The notes under the pieces were generated by a model, which worked only from the letters and a program-made list of their open reading frames with translations, did not search any database and was not told the origin of the DNA. A DNA stretch of 64,000 bases, from positions 124,001 through 188,000 of the forward strand of contig JAFEUB010001418.1 of NCBI GenBank assembly GCA_024529925.1, given 5' to 3'. A program made the position numbers and the translations under genes. This DNA comes from Ophthalmolycus amberensis (lineage: Eukaryota > Chordata > Actinopteri > Perciformes > Zoarcidae). Shown here one piece after another: positions 37,681 through 48,619 of the stretch (the first letter of the stretch is position 1; each line of letters begins with the position of its first letter).

Positions 37681-39472
37681 CTGCAAGAGACGGAGAAAAA
37701 TAGATGCATGAATATAAAAGTAAACGTAACCCAGGAGCGCTCACTATTCAGAGTCCACCAAGCATCCGAAAATGAACGAGGAGGTTAAGTGTTTGCCACT
37801 TACTGCACAGTTTGTTGTCGCAGGCGTTGGGGCAGTCACCGCAGGAGGGTCCTCTTGTGTAGGGGCGAGAGTACTGGACGTTTCCGCTGTAAAATAGCCC
37901 AAAGCATCAAATATTAAACTGCAGTGCACATATATATCAGGCCAAACATGTCGCAGGCAGAACAGCACTCTGACTAACTATTTAATGACTATTCAGTGAT
38001 GTGTAGAAGAAGAAATCAGATGCAAATTGCAGTTGTACTTCTCATCACAGAGGTGATGTCTAATCTAATGATGTTTCTGACATCTGGTTGGAAACGTACA
38101 ACAACTAGAACACTTTTATTAGAAAAAGAAAATGTGTGTATTTAATAAAAGTCTCTATTGAAAAAGAGAAACTGTATTGTACTCACGGTGGGCAGTACTG
38201 GCAGACGTAAAAGTACTTGTAACTAGAGTTGGGACAGTAGGCCACAGCACAGCCGACCTTGTTGGACCTGTACCAGACAACCTGTGCAGAGAACAGGATC
38301 AGTGTTGGCCCATAGCAATGCAAGTCAGTCATAATTAATAAGCGCTGTTCAGTGCACCTGTGTGAAGTGTCCGACGACTCCTCCATTGGTAGATCCCACT
38401 CCGTAGCGCCAGTCCTTCACCTCGTCATACCAGTCCTGGATAGCGTTGCTCCAGGAGTCCTGCTGGCTGGACATGTACAGGTTCTCTCCACAGCCGCTAG
38501 CTGCAGATAACGAGGAGAGCGAGAGATACTTTAGTCTTCATAAAGACCATTATGCATGTGCACTCAACACGTGATCACACGGGAAATTGATCGTCTTCAC
38601 TGCACACTGTCTTTGGGAGAGCCAGGAAATTCAAATGACAATTAAATAACACAGAGGTTCTTGTGTTTGTAACATGACATTGTGGCTGACTTTTTGTAAA
38701 GTCTAGCTGCAAAACACAACAGAGCGATGAACTCACTGCTGATCACTCTGGTGCTGTCCGGGCTGTGCTTCATGGAGCAGCTGTTGGCCCATCTCTGAGC
38801 GTTGGCTGCAGCCTTGCTGCTCCAGCTCTGTGGGGAGCAGAGGGCGGATCAGCCGGTACTATACATGTATCTGCATCATTTTATCTTTTAACTCATATGC
38901 TGCACGACGGAGCATGTTGTATCAAATCAAGCACTCGAGTCAAAATCAGTGAAGCACACTATTCCTTTGAAATTACGAAGTGATTTGAATGCATCATCAG
39001 GATGTTACCATCTCCAACATGTTGCTAGCACTCGGCCGAACACCTCTTCTCAGTTGGTTATGCTTGTTCACAATCTCAGTCGGGTTCGTTTGGAATGTGG
39101 ACAACTTTGTGGATGCTCCTGCGGGGCCTTAACAACCAAAAAACAAGATTTTATGAAGTGTGAGTGTGTCTGATTATAATAAATAATAATAGTAATATTA
39201 ATGATAATATAATCGTGATCATTTCAAACACTCACCTCCCTTCAGGTATGGTTTTCAGAGAGGGGAGAGAAAGAACGGTTGGTTAATTCCACATTAGTAG
39301 CAAAAATAACGAACGTTTAGAAAAATGCTCGGTTTTTAAGACAACGTAACATAACAGTCAATATCGTTTCCTATTAGAGATGGAAATTGATGTCACTTAC
39401 CAGCTCGGCACCGAAGGCCAAGGCAGCGAAGACGCCCAAGGCGCACAGGACGGTCAAAGTGTACGTAGTCAT
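37553..39472 (-). CDS. Cysteine-rich secretory protein (CRISP; CAP domain plus cysteine-rich tail)
   Basis: The exons are 39472-39401, 39239-39236 (microexon), 39118-39009, 38827-38737, 38500-38358, 38281-38187, 37886-37804 and 37680-37553. All phases join, giving 241 residues. Residues 1-20 are a hydrophobic signal peptide (start MTTYTLTV). The CAP domain follows, with the family metal-site residues His45 (KHN), Glu98 (GCGEN) and His137 (GHFTQ). It also carries the CAP1 signature GHFTQVVWYRS and the CAP2 signature [12 protein letters not shown] hinge ([14 protein letters not shown]) and a C-terminal cysteine-rich ion-channel-regulator-like module (WGC...SWCPASCKC) complete the protein. The mature part has 16 cysteines, the full CRISP complement. 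Database entries for fish homologues often carry 'cysteine-rich venom protein' names; this is a shared-fold label, and nothing here shows a venom role. The product should be secreted. The gene looks intact. Confidence 0.93.
37804..37886 (-). CDS. CRISP exon 7 (hinge)
   Basis: It encodes residues 172-199: [16 protein letters not shown] and the Cys-rich hinge [13 protein letters not shown]. The acceptor is TTTACAG|CGG and the donor is TGCA|GTAAGT. Confidence 0.92.
38187..38281 (-). CDS. CRISP exon 6
   Basis: It encodes residues 141-171 and part of 172: [11 protein letters not shown] and the CAP2 signature FYVCQYCPP. The acceptor is GCACAG|GTTG and the donor is CCACC|GTGAGT. Confidence 0.93.
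38358..38500 (-). CDS. CRISP exon 5
   Basis: It encodes residues 93-140: [10 protein letters not shown] with Glu98, the [18 protein letters not shown] segment, and the first half of the CAP1 signature (GHFTQ). The acceptor is CTGCAG|CT and the donor is CACAG|GTGCAC, phase 0. Confidence 0.92.
38737..38827 (-). CDS. CRISP exon 4
   Basis: It encodes residues 63-92 and one base of codon 93 ([29 protein letters not shown]). The acceptor is CCCACAG|AGC and the donor is AGCA|GTGAGT. Confidence 0.9.
39009..39118 (-). CDS. CRISP exon 3
   Basis: It encodes residues 27-62, including [20 protein letters not shown] with the conserved CAP histidine. The acceptor is CCCCGCAG|GA and the donor is GAGATG|GTAACA. 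The frame was too short for a simple ORF scan and was found by translating around the splice sites. Confidence 0.9.
39236..39239 (-). CDS. CRISP 4-nt microexon (inferred)
   Basis: GGAG sits between an acceptor-like CTGAAG, behind a pyrimidine tract (TTCTTTCTCTCCCCTCTCT), and a strong GTGAGT donor. Adding it converts the frame from one that hits a stop in exon 3 to one that reads Gly-Gly into the conserved CAP sequence. The placement is inferred from frame and splice motifs, not from a transcript. Confidence 0.6.
39401..39472 (-). CDS. CRISP exon 1 (signal peptide)
   Basis: It encodes residues 1-24 with a hydrophobic core ([16 protein letters not shown]). The ATG has A at -3 and the donor is GAGCTG|GTAAGT in phase 0. 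The next large exon begins in phase 1, so the two cannot be joined directly. Confidence 0.92.
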
Positions 39473-39516
39473 CGTTGAGTCCAGGACTGGTAACATCCAA
39501 GAGCCACAGGTGTCGC

Positions 39517-39523
39517 TTATATA
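39517..39523 (-). promoter_or_regulatory. TATA box of the CRISP gene
   Basis: The gene strand reads TATATAA about 45 bp before the ATG. That would put the start of transcription roughly 15-20 nt upstream of the start codon. A strong TATA with a short leader suits a tissue-restricted secretory gene (inference). Confidence 0.65.
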
Positions 39524-40270
39524 CGCAGTACCGCACCGACACGTGACAGACCAACAAACAGACTGGAGGGCAACATGGCACCTGTGAGATGCCCTTGGTG
39601 AGGTATGGAAAGCTGCAGGTGTGTGTTTACGTAGCACATGTGTCCATGATAAATGTGATAAAGAGGCATGTCCTTCTTATGTGGCGAGGTTAAGAGAGCA
39701 AACGGGACATGCTATCTAAACTAAACCTTGATAATGAAAAGGTTAAACTAACGTTGGGTGCATTGATAAGATTTAGCTCGAGTCAATCTCGTGATGGGAT
39801 CACACCAGCCGCGAACCAGGGGCGTAAAGTGGCTGATGGCCCCTTCCCCACTTCTTACCCCCGCACGTCGGGCGCCCTTGCTCGGATGGCACCCATCTTG
39901 AAACGCTGCCTTCATTTTGATCTGAACTACACACCCTGTAACGTTTCTTGACTGCAGCTTGCGTGATGCTATCTTTCTGTCCACAGACATGTATACGCCT
40001 CCTGACAAAGTACTCGCACCTCGCCTGTGGAAGTTCCTGCTACAGTAGTTGTGCTTTTTACAACGATGGCACAAACAGACATAGTGAAAACAATATCGGC
40101 ATCGCTGGCAGTTTGCGTATTACATGTAAGTTATTTTGTATTCTCTTTATTCAGTCGATAATGGTGTTTTTTAACATCCAGTGTTCATCATACATTCTGT
40201 TCATGATGATTCTGTATTAATGTTACAGAGCTTGCGTGGAGCCTTATTTGGGACCCTTGGCTCTGTTCAG

Positions 40271-40284
40271 CCAGCAGAGGGCAG
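40271..40284 (+). promoter_or_regulatory. CTCF-like motif
   Basis: ccagcagagggcag matches the core CCASYAGRGGGCRS at all 14 positions. It lies about 0.8 kb upstream of the CRISP start. Confidence 0.45.
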
Positions 40285-43200
40285 CACTTTTTCAGTTTTG
40301 GGAGTGGCCTTTTGGAGTTTTTGTCCTCAACAACGATGCATATTTGTTGAGTTATTTTTTGACTACTCAGGTGTGTTTATTAAACTTTCGGGGCTAGTTT
40401 GGTTCAGTGGCCTGAAAATGCAAAACACAACGACGTTTCTCCCAACGGATTTAACATTTCACACAATAGACACGGAATAAAATCAAGATGGGTAAAGCTG
40501 CAGTATGCCTGAAATGTTGTGTTTTTACAAATGAGAAAGAGCCATGGATTTTGACATAGTAGCTATACCGTAGATTTTACGAGGAAACAGCTTCCATCAC
40601 CTGGCCAGGATGAAAACATGCATGTCCCTCTCATGTCTCAAAGCAACGTGGGCTCAGTGGGCCCCTGACTGCAGATTAGAGAGTCAGCTGGTCAGCAGGC
40701 TGCCACTTTGTCTGCAGTATTTGCGTTATATTATTCCATAGAAGTAAATGTACTCATCTGTCTCACCAACCAGTATAGAAATACTTATATCCGAGTATGT
40801 CTGTTCAGCTCACCTCTGGCCTTTCCCTTAATGTCCGTCAAGAAAAGGTGAACAGCGACTGCTGCACGAGCAATACTCTGTTCCCCTTCAGATAGACGAC
40901 AGCAACAAAAAAGAAGTATCAGCAGCATGCACTCATTCATCCACTGGTGCATTCTCAGCACCCATCAGAGTAGTGACAGAGGATTGACTGTAGAGAATTA
41001 CAGGGTCACAGCATCCATCATCTGGTCCACCTGCTGTCACACACAACCTGCCTCTCACTGAAAGATGAACTCAGAAGTGTCAGTCATTGAGTCACGTGTT
41101 GACTCGGAGTGTGTGATTCTCGAGACATCACAGTCACAGTCAGCTCCAAATTGTATTATATGAAAGTTTTAGAATTAAATCTGGATTGTTGATATGGCAT
41201 GAGGAATGATAACGTCGCTTCTCAAATGGACAAGTGTATATCAATACATGCACATGCATGAATATGCATCATTAATTGGCAGGTAACCCGTAGTAATCAC
41301 GTCAGCCAGCATAAAGATGGCGATGCCGGTCAGTCTACCGCTTCAGTCTGGACTGAAAAGTCGTTTTTCTTTGATTGACTCCCAGAGGATGAAGGCAACT
41401 TACTTCGGTGAACATCTGGCTTTTCCTCTAGCGCCTCCAGCAGGCTGACATTTGTGGCTTTGACAGAAATATCTCCAGAACTATTGAACGGACATGAAAT
41501 GTGATCATAACACAATCCAATGAGAATAGTTGCTTGAGCTTGAACTCAAATAATCTGTCGTTAGGGACATACAATATGAAGTCACAAACTAAACAGAAAT
41601 GTTATGATATTTCTTATTATCTCCCAAGCTAATAACTGCTGCGTCTCCTCCTTTTAGCCTGTAATCCAATCTGTCCAGTAGCCGACAAACCCCCGGGCTA
41701 AAATTAGGGGTCATCCAATCCCCTGCACAGTAGAAGCGAGACCAAGGCAAGAGCTGAGGCATCGGGGAACTGGACTGTAGTCTGCTGCATTCGTCCTTCA
41801 GCTGCCAAGGTTTCATTTATCGAGTGATAAAGGGGTTTGCCACCGATCAGCCTAAATCACAACGTACAGTAGGCTTGTAATTGAGATTCCAAAATGAAGT
41901 GTTTAAATTAACTTAAAGGAGGAATTCAGAGCTGTCGCTTTAACAGCAGTGAGTCTCTTCACCACCTCCAGACACCAACACACATCAGTTCATCTGCAGC
42001 TGTGTGTTCCAGATGTCAGTGTCAGTGGAACTGTTAGCTTCACTCTAAAGAAAAATCACATTTGTTATAGTTTGCTTTTTTCTGAAGTGTTCCCGGAGCT
42101 GTTTTTAAACTGTGAGCAGCTCCTGTTGGTGAAGTGCATTGTGGGAGAGCACAGCTCTCGCTTCCTTTCAACACCTTATATTTAAACTTCCTCATCCAGG
42201 CAACAACTCTCAATTTAACGAATCAAAGAACACTAAAAATGATAATTAAATGTAGGCTTTGCTTCCTTCCATCTCTTTGTCCCTGCAGGTTTGCCCCCAG
42301 CCCAGTTGCCCAGCAACCGCCTCATTAAGATGTGCGCTGAGTCATGCTTGCGTCTTTTTACAAGTCATATGCTGTTGTACATACACACTACAGTGTGCCA
42401 CAGTCTCAAGGATAATGCCAATCAGCAAAACAATTAGGTGGACTGTATTGAATTTCCAAACATGTAGATGTGATTTGTTTATAATGAGCAGTTTGTGCAT
42501 CCAACATGTCCCCCGTCGCTTCCTGTTGGCACACTGTTACGGGGGATCAAGATCTCATTACAGGGATATCTTGAGGGGAAGTGAGGTGATTGTAATATTG
42601 CCTGCGATGGTCAGTCAGTTCAATCACATTCGGAGCTCAGACGTCTGTGATTTGCCGCTTCATCGGCTCAGCACACAGTGTGACAACGAGGATTTTGATA
42701 ACCCCATCGATCGCTTGCTTTGTACCACAGGAGACAGAGTTTGTCCTGAGGTAACCCCAAAGTGAGAAAATAGACGGTGATAATGCGGTTCTCTGGCTTG
42801 TTCTCTAGCGTTTTTAATATTCAGCTGCTGGGCTGCTTCCAAGCAGCAGAACAACATTTCTCAGTGAGCTGATTCATGTTTTCTCTTTCAGAATAATCGG
42901 TGTACTTTAGTCGTACACGCTGTGCTGCGATTCCGTTCCTTGGCCGAGGACCGGTGCATAGTTACACGATGAGTCATCAGTGCAACGTGTACATCAGGTG
43001 AAAACCTTTCCTTCAAGCCAGCTCTCTCAGAATGAATTTTGGATCTCTTTTGCACATTAGACGACAGCAGACTTTTGTTTCTAGATCAAGTCGTGCACAA
43101 TTTCTCGGCAAACCGGTGATTCGGGTAGAAAGATGCTAAAAAAAGAGGATGCGAGGATATTTTGAAGTAAAAGCACGTCACTTTCAGGATGAGCTACACA

Positions 43201-44105
43201 AAGCCGCAGTTCATCCTGCACAATTTCCACGGCAAACTCTGGAGCACTATTGTGGCTTTGGCCTCCTGCACTGCCTATGAGTCATCTTGGCAGATGGGTG
43301 TAATGCACCCTTCTTCACCCTCACCGACACTATGCGCTGTCGAGCCCTGGGCCTCCTCCCTGCAGCACTGCTGCCACACACAACCCCACTCTGAACAAAT
43401 CACACCCATTTAAATCACACCCAAATCTGTCCAGTGTTGTTTGGACTAAAGTGAGTAAATTAACAGGCTGCAACGCTGACTGTGACACTCCTGTCCTTCC
43501 CTCTTCTGTTCCTTTTGCTCTCAACATGTCTCTTGAATAACAGGGAGCAGGGGAAATGTTAGTGGGTCAGCAGAAAATAGCCTGATAATTGACCCTGTCA
43601 TTTAGCGAATGCGAAAGCTACGCAAAGTCACAGCGCCATGCTAAGCCCTCTCCTGTCAGCCGGGTCCGTTTCTGGAGCAACAGCAAACACAGAGTGGGGC
43701 AACAATGGCGGCTTGAGCTCCAAGAGGAGAGCTCCCAGCAGGGCTTCCTTGTTTATTTTTCCTCCGGTGCATATTTAGCATCAAGCTGCCACCTGTGTCG
43801 CTTTATCCAATCATGTTACATATGCCAAGAATTTCACAGCCAAAGCCGAGTCCCTGGTGGGAATACAACGCAGAAATAGCAGCGAGATGTTCACGTTGAC
43901 GTTGGCATGATTCAGAGCTCTGTAAGGAGTTCCTTTACATAATGTATGGCTACAAAGCAAGCTATGCTAAGGTATACCCATGGAGAACACGCTGCTCTTT
44001 GCTCGGGTGCAAGTTTAGTGAACTTGTAGTTTTTCATCAGTAGTTTATAACTGCATCTAGTGTGCTAAGAAGGTGATAATAATGCTATATGTTACATATA
44101 CTTTT

Positions 44106-44500
44106 TTAAAGGAACAGTTTACGATATTTTCTTTCTTGCAGAGTTAGGTGGGAAGACGGATACCACACATCTGTTTGGTGAATATAAGGATATAGCCAGC
44201 AGCTGGTTAGCTTAGCTTAGCTGGAAACAGGAGGAAACAGCTAGCCGAGCTCTCTCATTTGACTAAGCCATTAAAAAACAAGGTGTAAATACAACAGAGT
44301 CTCTGACAATTTCAGGAAGTTACTGCTCCGTTTCAAGAGGCAGTCTGGCGCATAACCCCCAATAAACAACGACGTGTTTATTAGTGAGCTCTGGAGGTGC
44401 TGGTGGGCGTATTTTGTTACCATTGGACAGAGCCAGGCATTTCCATCTGTTTCCAGTCTTTGTGCTAAGCTACGCTAACAGCGATCGGCTGCTTCGAACT
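44106..44500. mobile_element. Dispersed fish repeat with inverted internal arms
   Basis: The left part carries 'aaaggaacagtttacgatat', then 'agctggttagcttagcttag' and 'ctggaaacaggaggaaacag'. The right part carries the reverse sense of the same words (gagccaggcatttcc, tttccagtctttgtgctaagc). This is the layout of a common fold-back type non-autonomous DNA element in fish. The right terminus is degraded and no target duplication could be fixed. Related scraps occur near 8350 (tagcttagcataagactgga) and 33255. Confidence 0.6.
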
Positions 44501-45498
44501 GCAACATCGTTGTAAAATGCAACATTTGGTTTCGCTTCCAGATCTGACCTCTGATCCCAGACCAGCACACTAACTGTGACTTATTGACCAAATGCTGAAT
44601 ATTCGTATGTGATGAGTGGTATTTTCTGAAAGAATTAATTTAAAGTAGAACAAAACTCGACAGTGTTGAATGGCAATCTGTCTGACATGCAGACCAGTCA
44701 ACAGTGGCTGAGGACTTCATCGTGCACATGCTCCCCGACCATTTTCGGCTGCATCATGGAAAGCATCGGCCCTGTCTAACAGCTGGCAGAGGAATCTTTG
44801 TGGTATATTTAACAAAGAACATAGGCACTAAATAAAGTAAAGGTGGTGACGCACTGACAAATCCGAGCTACGTAGGATGACTGACTTTAATAGCATCCGG
44901 AGGTTAAGCACTTTTTTTGTTCAAGAAGTGAAACGCTAGAAATATGGAATCATAATTATTCTACCATCTCCTTCTTATCATGCAGAGCAGTGCTTCTGAT
45001 GCTCTCTGCTGGCTCTCTTCCTGTTTAGTTATTCTTGTCACGGCATGTGTTGCGTGTGGAGTGAAAATAGTAAATTTGTTGAAAATGTGATCGAAGAAGA
45101 ACTTCTTCTCTCAATCTACAGAAGAACAGGACTTAGACATAACACAACATTGGTTTGAGCTGTTTGACTGCTGTTAAAGGAAACGTGTCAAACTCCAAAG
45201 AGTTTGCAGCGTTTCTCCTTTTGAAGTCCACCATGTTGCATTTCCACACACAACATTTGAGCCTCCAGCTATCGTCCCCTTCTAGCTTTCAATGCAGAGC
45301 AGGCAGCCGTCCATCCCCACTGCGCCATGCAGCACGAGCATTACTCACTTTTACACTGTGTCTGCCGCAGCAGCAAACGGCTGAAAGATATGTACCGGTA
45401 TGTGAATTATTTATGCACCTGGTGTCGAGCTGTGTCTGTATTAATACGCCATGGGGAAAAGGCTCTGCTGAGGTAAGGTGTCAGCAATATATTGCAAC

Positions 45499-46235
45499 TA
45501 GTGCTGGGCAAGTTAACGCGTTAATTTCGCGTTAACGCATTCATTAATTAACGCCGACAATTATTTTATCGCGCGTTAACGCATTTTTTAATTTTTTTTA
45601 TTGAAAGACAAGAGACAATACATATACATAACAACAAGAGGATGACAGGAACAGTGGGATAAAAGCCAGCAAACATCCTATAGTCAGACTGTCTCATGTT
45701 TATCGTTTTGTATTAGAGATATGATGTCCCTTCAGGGTTGCCGTAGAGAAAAGGCGACTTCCGCTGCTCTCCCTGGAGACTACTGGACATCGCTGCGGTA
45801 AAGTCAGCAGACATTCAGATCTCCGTGGTCAACTCAGCAGACACTTACATGTTAGTGCACCTATATGCTGACATTCACGGTAAACGCATTTAAACGGCGC
45901 CGATCGGGAGCGAGCGAAGGACTTTGAAAGTTAGCGGAAACATTAACGTGAGACAACATCCGGTTTCTTCAGACGAACATCCGGTTTTCAAAATAAGATG
46001 CCAACAAAGTATGAATTATATTCACATTAAGTATGAAACATGCTACCTGCATCTCGTGAACCAAATGTTATTGCCCTTTTGTTCATATAGCAGTACTTTT
46101 AAAATAAAAGTGCGCAATACACTACTTTATAATTCATTATTAAACTTTGCCATAACAATGCGATTAATCGCGATTAATCGCAAAAAATCCATGCGATTAA
46201 TCGCGATTAAATATTTTAATCGTTGCCCAGCACTA
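45499..46235. mobile_element. hAT-type miniature transposon with 13-bp TIRs
   Basis: The perfect terminal inverted repeats are tagtgctgggcaa (45499-45511) and ttgcccagcacta (46223-46235). They are flanked by a perfect 8-bp duplication attgcaac (45491-45498 and 46236-46243). Eight-base duplications with such ends are characteristic of the hAT superfamily. Inside each end are runs of gcgttaacgc (left) and gcgattaatcgcgattaat (right), a known abundant vertebrate element pattern. At 737 bp it has no transposase frame, so it is non-autonomous. The intact ends suggest fairly recent insertion. Confidence 0.9.
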
Positions 46236-47445
46236 ATTGCAACATAAAGATAATACGACCATCCACATTGTGTTTGATCAAATCATTTGAGCTGACAACT
46301 TCTCACTGATAGTCAAGAAATAGCCTGTTGTTCCTGTCAAAACCTGACTGAATCGCACGCTTTCCCTTTTTCACATTCATATGTCCCTGATCATCGTATC
46401 CTTGTCTTCAGTTGCTCTCATGGGAACGGGTTCTGCGAAAGCACCTCCCAGCTGGTCTTTCAAAGCCCACCCCGCTGCACAGACTGATCTCAGTGGGATT
46501 ATTTTGACTTCTCGTCAAACTGTGAGACGCACAGAGAGACTAATGTGGGACAACATAGTGCGCTTCTCTCCGGATGTATTTATAGTGCTCTTTTCCCAGA
46601 GCTGTGAGCGGCTGGTATTCTGTGAGAGAAACAGGATCCACGGGACTGAAACAAGTCACTGTTTCTGCAGCCAAACACCATGTGTCCCTCAGTCAACGCT
46701 GCTCTTGTACTGGGTGACCCCACCAGAAAGAAATCGGCTTGTAGATGTTTTATGGCGAAGGAAATGCATTCAACACATTTTTTTAGACCTCAGGGAATCA
46801 AACAATGGGCCTCTCCTCTAGTGTATTTTATTTTCTTGTATTTGCAATTAGGTAAACACAATTTACGAGTGGTTCAGATCGGTGGTAGGGTCATGTGCAG
46901 TTAGTCTGTTGTTATCCAAATCATTTTGCTCATACTAATACTTAAGATAATGTATATTTAATTACTTTTTTGATTACTTTGAAGTAGTTTTGAGATTTAA
47001 AACCCTAAATAATGTTCTGGGAATGTTTTTGCCAAATGTTCCGTGAACATTGTTTTCCAAACTTATTCTTGTCAGTCGAATCTGAATCTGCAATGTTTTC
47101 CTCTGAAGTAGAAGTACAAGTAGAAGAAGTTGGCTATACAGCTTAGTTGTATATTTTTGAGTGTTTGGGGCCCTTTTGCAAGTTATTTCAGGGTATAATG
47201 AGTTAGAATACAAACGTGATTCAATATTTTTCCCATCTTAACATTATATAATATATCAAGCTGTTTGGGGACCTTTCAGATCCCTATTCCTTGATTTCAG
47301 CTGGTCCCTTAATTCTGATGAGGTGTTTAAAATGATAGACTTTCCTTTATGTACGTATGGGGCAGGACGAGTAGCCTGATATGTTATTATTATTACGGTA
47401 TTATTTTTCTGCACCAGTCTCACTTTTTAAATTTATTTTATATTC

Positions 47446-47525
47446 AACCGTTATTTCTCCGGTATAGTACCACTGAGATTTAACATCTCTTTTCTGAGGG
47501 AGTCTTGGCCAAGACGGCAACATGA
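47446..47525. repeat. Dispersed repeat remnant
   Basis: The strings 'caaccgttatttctcc', 'actgagatttaacatctctttt' (split by mismatches) and 'tcttggccaagacggcaa' resemble a widespread fish repeat that begins 'cctttatttaacc'. A second short match is at 51848-51864 (cctttatttacccaggt). Assigned by recollection. Confidence 0.4.
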
Positions 47526-47813
47526 AAGTTTCAAACATAAAAGCATAAATAATAAAATGTCCTTCTTCTATTAATTCAAATGAATAACAAAGTCCAGCAG
47601 CTTTGAATCATAATTTGATGGCAGCTGAATGGAAAGAGACATATTAAATGTACAAAATATATCTAAAACATGATACAATTCATTATTCTGGTCACAGCTC
47701 ACCTCAACAACTGATCTCATCGACTCAGGGAGAGACGGCTCAGGAATTCTGATTACCCTGAACCAGGTTGCGCAACACCCTCATCCAAAAATGTAAAGCA
47801 ACGCTTTATTTAT

Positions 47814-47844
47814 TCTCCCGGCACCCCTCCAGCACAGAGCGTCG
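47814..47844 (+). repeat. 31-bp direct repeat, copy 1
   Basis: It is identical over 31 bases to 48589-48619 and begins tctcccggcacccctccagc. The sequences on either side differ. The copies lie 775 bp apart. Confidence 0.9.
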
Positions 47845-48434
47845 GCGTCCTGCTCAAGGACACTTCAGCAGACCTTTGGTGGTACCGCCGCGGAATGTCA
47901 GTTACGACCCATGAGCTTCTCCCCCAACCGTCTCCTCGTATCATGTGACTGTTATCTGTTTTGTGGCGCAAAACAAGGCATGATGGGAATATGAGAGCAA
48001 TAAACCGTGGGAAAGTTCTGTTCATCTGCACTAGAAGCAACTTAAAACTCTTTTTCCAGGGGTAGTGTTAAAATCCCGGAGGATGAAAAAGCAAGTTTGA
48101 TCTATTTTTCAGGGGCTGCTTTGATTAATGCATCAAACACCGTCAATAAAGCCTCAGAGCCGGATCTTCTAATCCGACCTGCAGCTGGTGAAGCTCAAGG
48201 TGCCAGCAGGTTCGCCTTAATGCGTGTCTTGTTTAATGATCTCTGCCCCACTTCCCTCAAACTGTCAATCACGCTGAAACAAAAGGAGTTTGCAGCAAGT
48301 TGATCTGCCGCAGAGAAATTCTGAATATCTTAAAGATATTTGAGAATTGAACAGAGGTTAAATTACTTTGCATGCCAGTGCGTCCCCGTCATGTTATGAC
48401 CATAGAAGTCACACTTCAACCCTCATGACCCCGC

Positions 48435-48530
48435 AAGGCAAGGCAAGTTTATTTGTATAGCACATTTCAACAACAAGGTAATTCAAAGTGCTTCACATGA
48501 AACCATTAAAAACATAAAGGCAAAAGTAAA
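48435..48530 (+). repeat. Dispersed retroelement-like tail
   Basis: It contains 'gcaagtttatttgtatagca', 'catttcaacaacaaggtaat' and 'tcaaagtgcttcacatgaaa'. This string is dispersed in very many copies across teleost genomes. It has no coding potential. Confidence 0.65.
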
Positions 48531-48588
48531 GGAGATTTACATTACGCTGTACTCAATCAACCATACACTGCCGCAATTCTGCAACTAC

Positions 48589-48619
48589 TCTCCCGGCACC
48601 CCTCCAGCACAGAGCGTCG
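48589..48619 (+). repeat. 31-bp direct repeat, copy 2
   Basis: This is the second perfect copy of the 47814 repeat. It lies just downstream of the dispersed repeat at 48435-48530. Confidence 0.9.

Larger units (their letters stand above)
39524..45490. other. Intergenic stretch upstream of the CRISP gene
   Basis: No gene is recognised. Content seen: a CTCF-like motif at 40271, an exon-like frame near 42636-42750 (see findings) and a dispersed repeat at 44106. Other open frames are short and featureless. Confidence 0.55.

Noticed and set aside
45924..46247. Plus-strand open frame of 107 codons
   Set aside because: It lies inside the hAT-type miniature element and runs into its terminal inverted repeat. 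It is not related to a transposase.
46381..46821. Plus-strand open frame of 146 codons with a hydrophobic start
   Set aside because: The hydrophobic start resembles a signal peptide, but the rest has no domain, spacing or splice context. It is likely chance.
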